Assembly (NCBI GenBank): GCA_017307375.1
Contig: JAFKFH010000006.1
Location: forward strand, 310,001 to 374,000
DNA length: 64,000 nt
Direction: 5' to 3'
From: Alphaproteobacteria bacterium
GTDB taxonomy: Bacteria > Pseudomonadota > Alphaproteobacteria > Ferrovibrionales > Ferrovibrionaceae
The notes under the pieces were generated by a model. The model worked only from the letters and a program-made list of their open reading frames with translations, was not told where the DNA came from and searched no databases. A program made the translations under genes and the position numbers. Positions 8,028-15,968 of this stretch are shown here, in pieces (position 1 is the first letter of the stretch; every line of letters begins with the position of its first letter).

Positions 8028-8330
8028 ATGCCTAATATCGATGCGCTGCGTGCCCTTGCCAATGACCGCCGCCTTCAGATCCTCGAATGGCTGAAGGATC
8101 CGGTCGCGCATTTCCCGCCCCAGGTCGATGGCGACCTTGTCGCCGACGGGGTTTGCGGCGCGCTGATCGCCGACAAGCTCGGGGTCAGCCCGCCCACCGC
8201 CAGCGAGCATCTGAAGCTGCTGACCCAGGCCGGGTTCCTGTGCGCCAGGCGGATCAAGCAATGGACGTTCTATCGGCGCGACGAGCCGCGCATTGCCGCC
8301 TTCAAGCGGGAAATGACCGAAGGGCTCTGA
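8028..8330 (+). CDS. Small ArsR-family winged-helix regulator
   Basis: 100 aa DNA-binding protein: MPNIDALRALANDRRLQILEWLKDP is the ArsR start, followed by an insertion (HFPPQVDGDLVADGVCG), the recognition region LGVSPPTASEHLKLLTQAGF and the wing RRIKQWTFYRRDEPRI. No metal-binding cysteine pair is seen. It is probably autoregulated through the palindrome overlapping its -10. Its 3' end overlaps the convergent APH-fold gene by 29 bp. It is divergent from the dehydratase gene. Confidence 0.87.
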   Translation: MPNIDALRALANDRRLQILEWLKDPVAHFPPQVDGDLVADGVCGALIADKLGVSPPTASEHLKLLTQAGFLCARRIKQWTFYRRDEPRIAAFKREMTEGL

Positions 8331-9243
8331 CGATCATCATCCGCGCATCGGCCACCAGCGCCGCGTCCGCGACCGGCCGGTTCAGGAAATCGGCCCAGGA
8401 AAGCAGATCGACCAGCCGGCTCAGCGCCTGCCAGTCGTCCGGCAGCCTGCCCCCGGCGTCGCGATAGCCACCCGCGATCGCGGCCGCGACGCCGGGCAGG
8501 TCGCCCCACGGCGGGCGCAGGATATTGCCGAAATCAAAGAACGGCGAACCGGCGAAGGCGAACTCCCAGTCGAGCACAGTCAGGTCCCCGCGGCTGCCGA
8601 CCAGGATGTTGGAGCCGTTGAAATCGCCATGGCTCAGTACCGGCGGCCCGTCCCAGCGGTCGAGCGATCCGGCCCGGCGATCGGCGCAGGCAAGCAGGCT
8701 GGCCGTCAGTTCGGCGCCCAGCCGGGCGCCGCCGCGCCCGTCGACCAGGCAGTGCCTCAGATAGCCGATCAGTCCCTCGCCGCCGCCGACGAGCGTGGTC
8801 GCGATCGCCAGGTCGGGTCCGAAGAATCCGGCGATGGAGAAGCGGTGGGCATGAATTCCTGCAAGGGTACGGCCAAGGCTGCCGGCCAGGGCGGCTTGCC
8901 GGTCCAGCGGTAGGCTGTCCAGGCGTTGGCCGTCGACCCAGCCGGTCACGGCGTAGGGCCCGTATCGCCCGTCCAGGCCGACATGCAGCACGCGCGGGCA
9001 GACCGGGATCAGGGACGCGATCGCCGCCTCGCGCGGGCCGGCGGATGGATCGCGCTGGTAGAAGCGCAGCACCAGCGGCGCGTGTCCGGCGATGTCGATC
9101 CGGACGTTGCTGTTGGCGAGGCCGCCGGCCAGACCGGTGCAGGCCAGTATTCTCGCGGCCGGCACCACCGGCCGCACCAGCCGGGCCGCCTCGTCGGGCG
9201 GCGGCAGGATGGCGGGCAGGGTGCGTTGCCAGCGGTGCCGCAT
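8302..9243 (-). CDS. Aminoglycoside phosphotransferase-fold kinase
   Basis: 313 aa APH/choline-kinase superfamily protein. The kinase core is visible: N-lobe GLAGGLANSNVRIDI and LVLRFYQRD, catalytic loop LSHGDFNGSNILVG (Brenner-like H-G-D...N) and the metal-binding VLDWEFAFAGSPFFDFGNILR. Members phosphorylate hydroxylated small molecules; the presence of this fold does not imply antibiotic resistance. The start at 9243 (MRHRWQRTL) is chosen because GGAGGG lies seven bases upstream; an ATG at 9258 is also in frame. It is divergent from the amidase. Confidence 0.8.
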   Translation of the reverse strand: MRHRWQRTLPAILPPPDEAARLVRPVVPAARILACTGLAGGLANSNVRIDIAGHAPLVLRFYQRDPSAGPREAAIASLIPVCPRVLHVGLDGRYGPYAVTGWVDGQRLDSLPLDRQAALAGSLGRTLAGIHAHRFSIAGFFGPDLAIATTLVGGGEGLIGYLRHCLVDGRGGARLGAELTASLLACADRRAGSLDRWDGPPVLSHGDFNGSNILVGSRGDLTVLDWEFAFAGSPFFDFGNILRPPWGDLPGVAAAIAGGYRDAGGRLPDDWQALSRLVDLLSWADFLNRPVADAALVADARMMIVRALRSFPA

Positions 9244-9320
9244 GCTCAGCCCTCCCACGGGTTGACGGCGTGGCCGGTTGGGTTAGGGTCGGCCGGATCG
9301 TTTTCGGGAGGGAGTATCCG

Positions 9321-10676
9321 ATGCCTGTCGCCCTGACGCCGCTCGAGCAGCTGGCCGCCCAACTCGCCGCCGGCGAGACCACCTCGATGGCGCTTACGCA
9401 AGCCTGTCTCGCCCGTATCGACGACCCCGCGGGCCAGGGGGCCAAGGCCTTCACCCGCGTCTACCGGCAGCAGGCGCTGGCCCAGGCGGCCGCGGCGGAT
9501 GCGCTGCGTGCGGCCGGCGTCGCCGGCGGGCCGCTTGCCGGCATCCCGGTCTCGGTCAAGGATCTGTTCGACGTGGCCGGCGAGCCGACGAAGGCCGGAT
9601 CGGTCGTGCTGGCCGATGCCCCGCCGGCCGTGGCCGACGCGCCGGTCGTCGAGCGGCTGAAAGCCGCGGGTGCCGTCATCGTCGGCAAGACCAACATGAC
9701 CGAGTTCGCCTATTCCGGCGTCGGCATCAACCCGCATTACGGCACGCCGGGCAATGCGCATGATGTCGAGCGGATTCCCGGCGGGTCCTCGGCCGGGGCT
9801 GGGGTTGCCGTGCCCTATGGTTTCTCGGCCGCCTCGATCGGGTCGGATACCGGCGGTTCGGTGCGCATTCCCGCCGCCTTCAACGGCATCGCCGGCTTCA
9901 AGCCGAGTCAGGTGCGGGTGCCGCGCGACGGCGTGGTCCCGCTGTCTCGGTCGCAGGATTGCATCGGTCCGCTGGCGCCGACGATCGCCTGCTGCGCGCG
10001 GCTCGATGCGGTAATGTCGGGCGAGGCGCCGCGGGTGCTGCCCGATCTGCCGCTGGCGGGGCTGCGTTTCGCCGTGCCGACCCGGCTTCTGGTCGACGAC
10101 CTCGACCGAAACGTCGCCGGCGCCTTCGCCCGCACGTTGACGGTGCTGTCGGCCGCGGGCGCCCATGTCGTCGATGTCGATCTGCCGGTGCTGGCCATGC
10201 TGCCGGGCTTTGCCAAGCTGGGCGGACTGGTCGGGCCAGAGGCCTATGCCTGGCATCGCGATCTGCTGGCGATCGGTGCGGCACGCTACGACCACCGGGT
10301 GCTCGCCCGCATCATGCCGATGGGCCAGCATCTGGCAGCCGACTACGTCGCGGCGCTTGAACTGCGCCAGGCGATGATGGCATCCGCCGACCGTTCGACC
10401 GCCGCCTTCGACGCGCTGCTCTGCCCGACCGTCGCCGTCGTGCCGCCACGTTTCGACGAGGTCGCGGCGGACGACGATTTCCACCGCCTGAACGGCCTCA
10501 TCCTGCGCAATACCTCGGTTTTCAACATCCTCGACCGCCCCGCCGCCACCGTGCCCTGCCAGGCGGCCGGCGAATTGCCGGTCGGGCTGATGGTGGTGGG
10601 CGAGCGGCTGGCCGACCGTCAGGCGCTGACCGTCGCCCTCGCCGTCGAGCGGGCATTGCAGGCCGCGTTGCGCTGA
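9321..10676 (+). CDS. Amidase signature family hydrolase
   Basis: 451 aa amidase. The Ser-cisSer-Lys triad can be placed: Lys80 in GIPVSVKDLFD, Ser156 in GGSSAGAG and the nucleophile Ser180 in GSDTGGSVRIPA, with the 24-residue spacing of the family. Length is typical for stand-alone amidases that hydrolyse aliphatic or aromatic amides. ATG 9321 has GGGAGGGAG ahead of it. It is monocistronic, between the divergent kinase gene and the convergent flavoprotein gene. The substrate cannot be told; the GatA role is unlikely because no gatC or gatB is nearby. Confidence 0.9.
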   Translation: MPVALTPLEQLAAQLAAGETTSMALTQACLARIDDPAGQGAKAFTRVYRQQALAQAAAADALRAAGVAGGPLAGIPVSVKDLFDVAGEPTKAGSVVLADAPPAVADAPVVERLKAAGAVIVGKTNMTEFAYSGVGINPHYGTPGNAHDVERIPGGSSAGAGVAVPYGFSAASIGSDTGGSVRIPAAFNGIAGFKPSQVRVPRDGVVPLSRSQDCIGPLAPTIACCARLDAVMSGEAPRVLPDLPLAGLRFAVPTRLLVDDLDRNVAGAFARTLTVLSAAGAHVVDVDLPVLAMLPGFAKLGGLVGPEAYAWHRDLLAIGAARYDHRVLARIMPMGQHLAADYVAALELRQAMMASADRSTAAFDALLCPTVAVVPPRFDEVAADDDFHRLNGLILRNTSVFNILDRPAATVPCQAAGELPVGLMVVGERLADRQALTVALAVERALQAALR

Positions 10677-10680
10677 CCGG

Positions 10681-12090
10681 TCAGCCACGGGGCACGAAGA
10701 ACGGCGTACCGGCCAGTTCCGGTTCGTCGAAATCGTCAAGCGCCGCGCGGATTTCCGCCTGATCTTCGCGGAAGAAGGCCTGGGCAATGGCGTCGGCCAG
10801 CCGTGCGGCACCGACACTGGTGCCGGGTATGTCGCTTGCCAGCATGCCGTGGCTGAGCTGGGCGCCGTGATTGAACAGGTGGATCCGGTCCAGCCCCGGC
10901 ATCATGCCGGGCACCCGTTCCAACAGCTCGAATCCCGGGCCGAGGTAAGGATGGCGGCCCAGCGCCGGCCTCGACCGGGCCGGCGCATGGCGGTCGGCCC
11001 AGGTGGCGATGGCGGGGGCGATTGCAGCCAGTTCGGGCCGCTGTGGCAGATCGACTGCAAAGCCGGTGCCGAGGATCAGGAAGTCGTGGATGCGACGGCC
11101 GCCGTCGGCCAGCCGCAGCGCCACCCGCTCGCCATCGCGCGCCGCCGCCGCAACAGGTGTCCCGAGGTGGATGCGGAAGCCGCGATGGCGCAGCGTGCGG
11201 TTTACCGTCTCGTGCGGCGGCGGGGCGGGATTGTCCTCCATGTAGGCGGCAAGGTTCCAGCGGGCGTCGTCGTCGAGCGCCTGCCAGCCGAGGAAATAAC
11301 CCGGCCCGGCCGAGCCGCGCCCCTTGTTGATCTGCGGCAGGGCCGGCCGCCTGACATACATGTCGACCGTCGCCGCGCCGTGTTCGAGGGCCGTCGCGGC
11401 ATTGTCCCAGGCTGACGCGCTGCCGCCCAGCACCGCTACCGAACGGCTGGCCAGCGCCGGGAAATCGATCGCCTCGGTGCTGTGGGCGCATCGTCCGGGC
11501 CACAGTTCGCGGTCGACGAAGTCGGGGATATGCGGGCCGCCGGCGCCGGCCCGGCCGGTGGCAAGCACCACGCGCCGCGCCCCGGTGATCCGGCCATCGC
11601 GCCGATGCACGGCGACGGCATCGGCCGATGGCTCGATCCCGGCCACGGCCGCGTCGTTCTCGATGCTCAGGCCCAGCACCCGGCCGAACCAGCCCAGGTA
11701 GTCCTGCCAGGTCGCGTTGGGAATCTTGTAGAGCGCTTGCCACGCGGCGTTGCCGAACGTCGCCTCGTACCAGGCGCGGAAGGTCAATGACGGTATCCCG
11801 AGCGCGGGACCGGCGAGCGTCTTGGGCGAGCGCAGCGTGTCCATCCGGGCGTAAGTCACCCAGGGGCCTTCTCGGCCCTGCGGGCTGGCGTCGACCAGCC
11901 TGACGTCCCGGATCCCGCGCAGGGCCAGCGCCCCGGCCGCGGCCAGGCCGCACATGCCCGCACCGATCACGAGCACGTCGACGAGGGGGGCGCCGTCCGT
12001 CGCCCGGCGCGGCGTGGTCCACGCTGCGGGGGGCAGCCCCAGCAAGCTCAGGTCGCGAGCGACCGCTTCGTCGGCAAGGGATGTCATCAT
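10681..12090 (-). CDS. FAD/NAD(P)-binding monooxygenase-like flavoprotein
   Basis: 469 aa protein with an N-terminal FAD Rossmann motif (DVLVIGAGMCGLAAAGALALRG) and a second dinucleotide motif (RSVAVLGGSASAWDNAATAL) in the middle, the layout of flavin-containing/Baeyer-Villiger-like monooxygenases. An ATG fingerprint-like strand LGTGFAVDLP follows. The exact BVMO fingerprint is not obvious, so I assign it only to the broad class (COG2072-like). A flavin reductase gene is divergent from it, 102 bp away, which would make sense if the two form a redox couple. A second ATG lies one codon in. Confidence 0.78.
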   Translation of the reverse strand: MMTSLADEAVARDLSLLGLPPAAWTTPRRATDGAPLVDVLVIGAGMCGLAAAGALALRGIRDVRLVDASPQGREGPWVTYARMDTLRSPKTLAGPALGIPSLTFRAWYEATFGNAAWQALYKIPNATWQDYLGWFGRVLGLSIENDAAVAGIEPSADAVAVHRRDGRITGARRVVLATGRAGAGGPHIPDFVDRELWPGRCAHSTEAIDFPALASRSVAVLGGSASAWDNAATALEHGAATVDMYVRRPALPQINKGRGSAGPGYFLGWQALDDDARWNLAAYMEDNPAPPPHETVNRTLRHRGFRIHLGTPVAAAARDGERVALRLADGGRRIHDFLILGTGFAVDLPQRPELAAIAPAIATWADRHAPARSRPALGRHPYLGPGFELLERVPGMMPGLDRIHLFNHGAQLSHGMLASDIPGTSVGAARLADAIAQAFFREDQAEIRAALDDFDEPELAGTPFFVPRG

Positions 12091-12112
12091 GAAAGAACTT
12101 TGTCTATGGAAT

Positions 12113-12125
12113 TAATATGATATTA
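12113..12125. promoter_or_regulatory. AT-rich dyad between flavoprotein and flavin reductase genes
   Basis: TAATAT-g-ATATTA is a 13-bp odd-length dyad in the 102-bp divergent gap. It stands out in GC-rich DNA and may be the shared operator or overlapping -10 region of both genes. Confidence 0.35.
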
Positions 12126-12192
12126 TCCGGCGATGCCAGGTCGGTCGAGCGATCATGGCAGATTTCCACCCGCAGGCAGGAGGCGTTCATTC

Positions 12193-12747
12193 ATGAGCAG
12201 CACGGTCGAACCCGGCGCCGCTACCGATCGGGCGGCTGCATTCCGCGACGCCATGCGGCACCTGGCCGGCGGCGTTGCCATCATCGCGGCGGGGCAGGGC
12301 GAAGCGCGGCAAGGCATGACCGCGACATCGGTCACCTCGCTCGCGGCCGATCCGCCCAGCGTCCTCGTCTGCATCAATCGCACCGCCAGCCTGCGGCCGC
12401 TGCTCGACCGTACCGGGCATTTCGCCGTGAACCTGCTGGGCGACCGCCACCAGGCTCTGGCCGACCGGTTCGCCGGCCGGCACGGCGTGGCTGGGCACGA
12501 ACGCTTCGCCCGTGGCGCCTGGACGACGCTCGCCACCGGCGCGCCGGTGCTGGCCGATGCGCTCGCTGCCATCGACTGTGCGATCGATGACATCATCGAG
12601 CGGCATACCCATGCGATCGTCATCGGCCGAGTCGAGGCGGTGCGGATCCGCAGCGCGCCGGCGCTGGTCTACTGGCATGGCGACTACACCCATCTGGCGC
12701 GCGGCACCATCGACCGCAGCCTGGCGGAGACTTGCGTCGGCGGCTGA
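12193..12747 (+). CDS. Flavin reductase (HpaC/FMN-binding split barrel)
   Basis: 184 aa protein of the flavin reductase-like family: FRDAMRHLAGGVAIIAAG, GMTATSVTSLAADPPSVLVCINRTAS, GHFAVNLLGDRHQALADRFAG and the terminal LVYWHGDYTHLA. These enzymes reduce FMN or FAD with NAD(P)H for two-component monooxygenases. The ATG at 12193 follows AGGAGG by about a dozen bases; the frame is open upstream but the extra residues are non-conserved. It could serve the divergent flavoprotein or the FMNH2-dependent sulfonate monooxygenase at 41.8 kb, which has no reductase gene beside it. Confidence 0.88.
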   Translation: MSSTVEPGAATDRAAAFRDAMRHLAGGVAIIAAGQGEARQGMTATSVTSLAADPPSVLVCINRTASLRPLLDRTGHFAVNLLGDRHQALADRFAGRHGVAGHERFARGAWTTLATGAPVLADALAAIDCAIDDIIERHTHAIVIGRVEAVRIRSAPALVYWHGDYTHLARGTIDRSLAETCVGG

Positions 12748-12802
12748 TGTCCGGGTTCTTCCGGCCAGGAACCGGGGCTCAGATGCCCGCGTTCTGTGGC
12801 CC

Positions 12803-13885
12803 ATGGGTGCCATCGCACACGTCACCGCCGAAACCCCGCAGGCCAGGACCCGCGAACGCCGCGCGCTGGCTCTCACCATCCGTGCCGCCGGCCTGGTCAG
12901 GATAGAGCCGGAGGCGCTGACGATCAGTCGGCATCGAACCCCGACCGGCTTCTTCTACACGGACGCGGAAGGACGCCGCATCAGCGATCCGGCGGTACTC
13001 GACCGAATCCGGCTGCTTGCCATCCCGCCCGCCTACGAAGACGTGCGCATCGCCGACGATCCGCGCGCCCATATCCAGGCGCTGGGCCGCGACGAGGCCG
13101 GTCGTCTGCAGCATCGTTATCACACGGATTGGGAACGGGTGCGCGAAGTGCGCAAAGGCTCGCGCCTGGCGCGACTGGCCGAGGCACTGCCGCGCCTGCG
13201 CGCGGCGGTCGCCCGCGACATCGCCGCCCGCGCGCTGAGCCGGGAGAAGGCGATCGCCTGCGCCGTGGCTCTGATCGACGAAACGCATATCCGGGTCGGC
13301 TGCGAGGCCTATGCCCGCCAGGATGGCGGGCGCGGGGCGGCGACACTGCTGAAGCGGAATGTCAGGCTGCAGGGCAGCCGCATCGAACTGGAGTTCCGTG
13401 GCAAGGGCGGCAAGAACATCGTCTGCGGCCTCGACTCGCCGACGCTGGCGCGCGCTTTCGCCCGGCTGATGAAGCTGCCCGGTCCGCGCCTGTTCCAATA
13501 CCGCCAAGCCGGCGGGCCGCCGCTGCCGATCACCGCCGCCGACATAAATGCCTATCTGCGCCAGGCCACCGGCGCGAAGGTCAGTGCCAAGGATCTGCGG
13601 ACCCTTGCCGCCTCGGTCGCGGCGGCCGAGCAGCTTCTGGAGATCGAGCCCGCCGCGAGCGAGGCCGAACGTCGCCGCCAACTCGCCTCGGTGATGCGCT
13701 CGGTGTCGGAGGAACTGATCAACACCCCGGCGGTGGCCCGGCGCAGCTATGTGCACGCGGTGATCGTCGAAGCCTTCGAGACCGGGGCATTGCAGCGGAT
13801 GCACGACAAGGCGCGCGGGGGCCGCTATCTGCGGCGGATCGAGAAAACCGTGGGCCTGCTGGTGCGCAGCCGGCGGCGCCGCTGA
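12803..13885 (+). CDS. DNA topoisomerase IB
   Basis: 360 aa type IB topoisomerase of the poxvirus/bacterial group. N-terminal domain: GFFYTDAEGRRISDPAVLDRIRLLAIPPAY; catalytic domain: GAATLLKRNVRLQG, LEFRGKGGKNIV, LFQYRQAGG, NAYLRQATGAKVSAKDLRTL and the active-site tyrosine Tyr316 in ARRSYVHAVIVEAF. The enzyme relaxes positive and negative supercoils through a 3'-phosphotyrosyl intermediate. The usual FRTW motif is LRTL here. The start at ATG 12803 is the best fit to family length; the open frame extends much further upstream. Confidence 0.92.
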   Translation: MGAIAHVTAETPQARTRERRALALTIRAAGLVRIEPEALTISRHRTPTGFFYTDAEGRRISDPAVLDRIRLLAIPPAYEDVRIADDPRAHIQALGRDEAGRLQHRYHTDWERVREVRKGSRLARLAEALPRLRAAVARDIAARALSREKAIACAVALIDETHIRVGCEAYARQDGGRGAATLLKRNVRLQGSRIELEFRGKGGKNIVCGLDSPTLARAFARLMKLPGPRLFQYRQAGGPPLPITAADINAYLRQATGAKVSAKDLRTLAASVAAAEQLLEIEPAASEAERRRQLASVMRSVSEELINTPAVARRSYVHAVIVEAFETGALQRMHDKARGGRYLRRIEKTVGLLVRSRRRR

Positions 13886-13906
13886 CCTTAAGCGCGCCCC
13901 CCGTGG

Positions 13907-14494
13907 TCAGAGAGCTTGCCCAGTCGCCGAGTCCAGCGGCGAGATGCCCTTCTTCAGCATCTCCTCGTGGCGGCGCACGACCTTCAGCGCCGCGCCGGCG
14001 AAGGCAACGAGATCTTGATCGTTGCCGGTGGTATAGTACGCCTCGTGCATCCGCCGCGCTTCCTGGAGGGCGGCGACCTGGGCCTGCGCGAACAGCCGGT
14101 CGAAGTCGGCCCCCCCGGTCTGTTCAAGCCGCTCCAGCATCTGCATGTGCGGCGCATCGAGCCGTGAGGGCAACAAGGCGTCGTGGCCCCCCTCGGCCAG
14201 AACCTCGTGCAACCGTGCCTGCAGCCTGGTGTAGTCGGTGATCAGGGTGGTCGCAAAGGCGCGGACCGTCGGTTCCTGCGAGCGCGCCGCGACCAGCCCG
14301 GCGGATTCGATGGCGAACATGTCGGCGGTGGCTATGGCCTGCACGTAGGTCTCCAGATCGAGCGCGCCGGCATCGCTGCCCGGTCGGGCGGCAGCAGGCT
14401 GCGTCGTCGCCTGCGGCCAGGCGGGCGCTCCGGCCGTCAGCACGGCCGCGACAGCCATGGCCAGAATGGGCGTCGGGACGCGATATCTTGGCAT
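13907..14494 (-). CDS. DUF4142 secreted protein
   Basis: 195 aa with a signal peptide (MPRYRVPTPILAMAVAAVLTAG...AWPQA) and a helical, ferritin-like DUF4142 domain: YVQAIATADMFAIESAGLVAARS, VRAFATTLITDYTRLQARL and FDRLFAQAQVAALQEARRMHEAYY. Family members are periplasmic or outer-membrane associated proteins often induced under stress, of unknown activity. The longer open frame has no ribosome-binding site; ATG 14494 has one (GGAGGACATC). It is convergent with the topoisomerase gene and divergent from the PRC-barrel gene. Confidence 0.85.
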   Translation of the reverse strand: MPRYRVPTPILAMAVAAVLTAGAPAWPQATTQPAAARPGSDAGALDLETYVQAIATADMFAIESAGLVAARSQEPTVRAFATTLITDYTRLQARLHEVLAEGGHDALLPSRLDAPHMQMLERLEQTGGADFDRLFAQAQVAALQEARRMHEAYYTTGNDQDLVAFAGAALKVVRRHEEMLKKGISPLDSATGQAL

Positions 14495-14635
14495 GTGATG
14501 TCCTCCGCGGGCGGGATGCCCGCCATAGCCGGTCAACGGGATGCGCGCGGGCCGGTTCCGCCGCCAGCAATTCTGGAACCGATGTGCCGCAAGCAGCGTT
14601 GAAGAGGCAGAGTTCCTCCCTGATGAAGACCAACT

Positions 14636-14660
14636 AGGCGGCCGCCCGGCCGCCTTTTTT
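14636..14660 (+). terminator. Rho-independent terminator with no obvious upstream gene
   Basis: 8-bp stem AGGCGGCC/GGCCGCCT with a GCCC loop, followed by six T's and a further T-rich stretch. It is oriented for rightward transcription. The gene to its left points leftward, so the transcript it ends is unknown (see findings). Confidence 0.7.
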
Positions 14661-14727
14661 CTTTTCCGGAACCCCGGCGTGGTACCCACGTTCTGTCTGG
14701 GAACCACGTCATCGAAGGAGTTGCCAG

Positions 14728-15093
14728 ATGAACGATTTCTCCAAGATCACCAGCGCCACGCTGATTGCCGCCGACAAGGTCACCGGCACCGATGTCTACA
14801 ACACCGACGGCGAACGCATCGGCGAGGTCGACGACATCATGATCGACAAGGTCTCGGGCCGCGCGATCTACGCCATCATGTCGTTCGGCGGCTTCCTCGG
14901 CCTCGGCGAGAAGTATCACCCGCTGCCCTGGTCGACCCTGAAATACGACACCACGCTCGGCGGCTATGTCGTCGCCCTCGACAAGGACTATCTGGAGCGG
15001 GCCCCCTCCTACGAGAAGGCCGACAGCTTCGACTGGACCCCTGCCTATGGCCGTTCGGTCGACGACTACTACAAGATTCCGACGGTCTGGTAA
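14728..15093 (+). CDS. PRC-barrel domain protein (cytoplasmic)
   Basis: 121 aa with a single PRC-barrel: GTDVYNTDGERIGEVDDIMIDKVSGRAIYAIMSFGGFLGLGEKYHPLPWSTL, no signal peptide, and an acidic/aromatic C-terminus. PRC-barrels occur in RimM and photosynthetic reaction centre H subunits and in many stress-induced alphaproteobacterial proteins. ATG 14728 follows GAAGGAGTTGCC. A strong terminator follows. It is likely part of a general stress group with the neighbouring DUF4142, secreted PRC and trehalose genes. Confidence 0.88.
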   Translation: MNDFSKITSATLIAADKVTGTDVYNTDGERIGEVDDIMIDKVSGRAIYAIMSFGGFLGLGEKYHPLPWSTLKYDTTLGGYVVALDKDYLERAPSYEKADSFDWTPAYGRSVDDYYKIPTVW

Positions 15094-15118
15094 CCGGTCC
15101 GCCCGGTTACGACCACGG

Positions 15119-15148
15119 CGCCCGGGCTCGTCCCGGGCGTTTTCTTTT
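15119..15148 (+). terminator. Rho-independent terminator of the PRC-barrel gene
   Basis: 8-bp GC stem CGCCCGGG/CCCGGGCG with a five-base loop followed by TTTTCTTTT, 26 bp after the stop codon of the gene at 14728-15093. Confidence 0.88.
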
Positions 15149-15187
15149 GTGCTTCCCCGACTGCATGGCCTCGGCTTCAAAAGCAGA

Positions 15188-15215
15188 AAGGCGGCCCGAT
15201 CACTCGGGCCGCCTT
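15188..15215 (-). terminator. Rho-independent terminator of the secreted PRC-barrel gene
   Basis: 12-bp perfect stem (AAGGCGGCCCGA and its complement, four-base loop). Read leftward it runs into TTTCTGCTTTT, so it terminates the gene at 15269-15790; it lies 54 bp after that stop. Confidence 0.82.
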
Positions 15216-15268
15216 ACCGCCGCCGGACCGCCGACCGTCACGCCACGGCCGGGATCCTTTGCGGCCGG

Positions 15269-15790
15269 TTAGCCGGTGGTGTCGCTGAACACCGTCCCGC
15301 GATACTTCGGATCGCGGTACTTGTATTCGGGCAGGCCCTTCAGCTGGTCCTTGGTCATGTTGACCATGACCTGCTCGCCATTGTTGGAGACCTGCAGGTC
15401 GCTCCAGGCCAAGGCGACTTCGTGCTCGCCCATGCCGAGGAACCCGCCGACGCCGACGATCACGGTCTGGACCTTGCCGTCCTTGTCGAGATAGACCGAC
15501 TTGATCTCGCCGATGGTGTCGTTGTTGGCGTTCTTGATGTTGCGGCCGATCAGCTTCTTGGCGTCGGCCTGGCCGGCCGGAGCCATTGCCGCCGGGTCGG
15601 TAGCCGAGGTGGCCGGAGCCTTGGTGGCGCCCGGCGTGCCCACGCTCGGCGCGGCCGGGGCGGGCGACGGGGTCGTGGTCGCAGCCGGCGGGTTGGTCGG
15701 ATTGGTGGTGGTCTGGGCCATCGCAACGGGGGCGGCGGCCAGCAGGCCGACCACGGCGCCCGACATCAGCAGGGTGGAAAGCTTGGTCAT
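15269..15790 (-). CDS. Secreted PRC-barrel domain protein
   Basis: 173 aa: signal peptide (MTKLSTLLMSGAVVGLLAAAPVAMAQ), a low-complexity Thr/Pro/Ala linker of about 50 residues, then a PRC-barrel (LIGRNIKNANNDTIGEIKSVYLDKDGKVQTVIVGVGGFLGMGEHEVALAWSDL). It is probably a periplasmic protein with an unstructured tether. It shares the GGFLG(L/M)GE core with the cytoplasmic PRC protein next door, so the two may be distant paralogues. Function unknown; such genes are common in alphaproteobacterial stress regions. Confidence 0.87.
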   Translation of the reverse strand: MTKLSTLLMSGAVVGLLAAAPVAMAQTTTNPTNPPAATTTPSPAPAAPSVGTPGATKAPATSATDPAAMAPAGQADAKKLIGRNIKNANNDTIGEIKSVYLDKDGKVQTVIVGVGGFLGMGEHEVALAWSDLQVSNNGEQVMVNMTKDQLKGLPEYKYRDPKYRGTVFSDTTG

Positions 15791-15904
15791 TTCTTTAGAC
15801 CTCCAAAGGTTTTTGACATCGCCCTGGGCGGGACGGTGAGTGAACGGTGAGGCCGCCCGAATGTTCCTGCGGAGCGTGGAAGAAATCTCGGAAAAATCGA
15901 GCCT

Positions 15905-15942
15905 GAAACGAAAACAGCAGGCAAAATGGAATGCCTGCTGTT
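15905..15942 (-). terminator. Rho-independent terminator of the trehalose-phosphate synthase gene
   Basis: 11-bp stem AACAGCAGGCA/TGCCTGCTGTT with an eight-base loop; leftward it is followed by TTTTCGTTT. It lies 26 bp beyond the otsA stop. The remainder of the 15791-15968 gap is the upstream region of the secreted PRC gene. Confidence 0.82.
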
Positions 15943-15968
15943 CATAAGAATAAAATCCGATTCAGGCG

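Noticed and set aside
8302-9243. Aminoglycoside resistance gene
   Set aside because: Only the kinase fold is supported. There is no mobile element or other resistance gene nearby, and base composition equals that of the neighbours.
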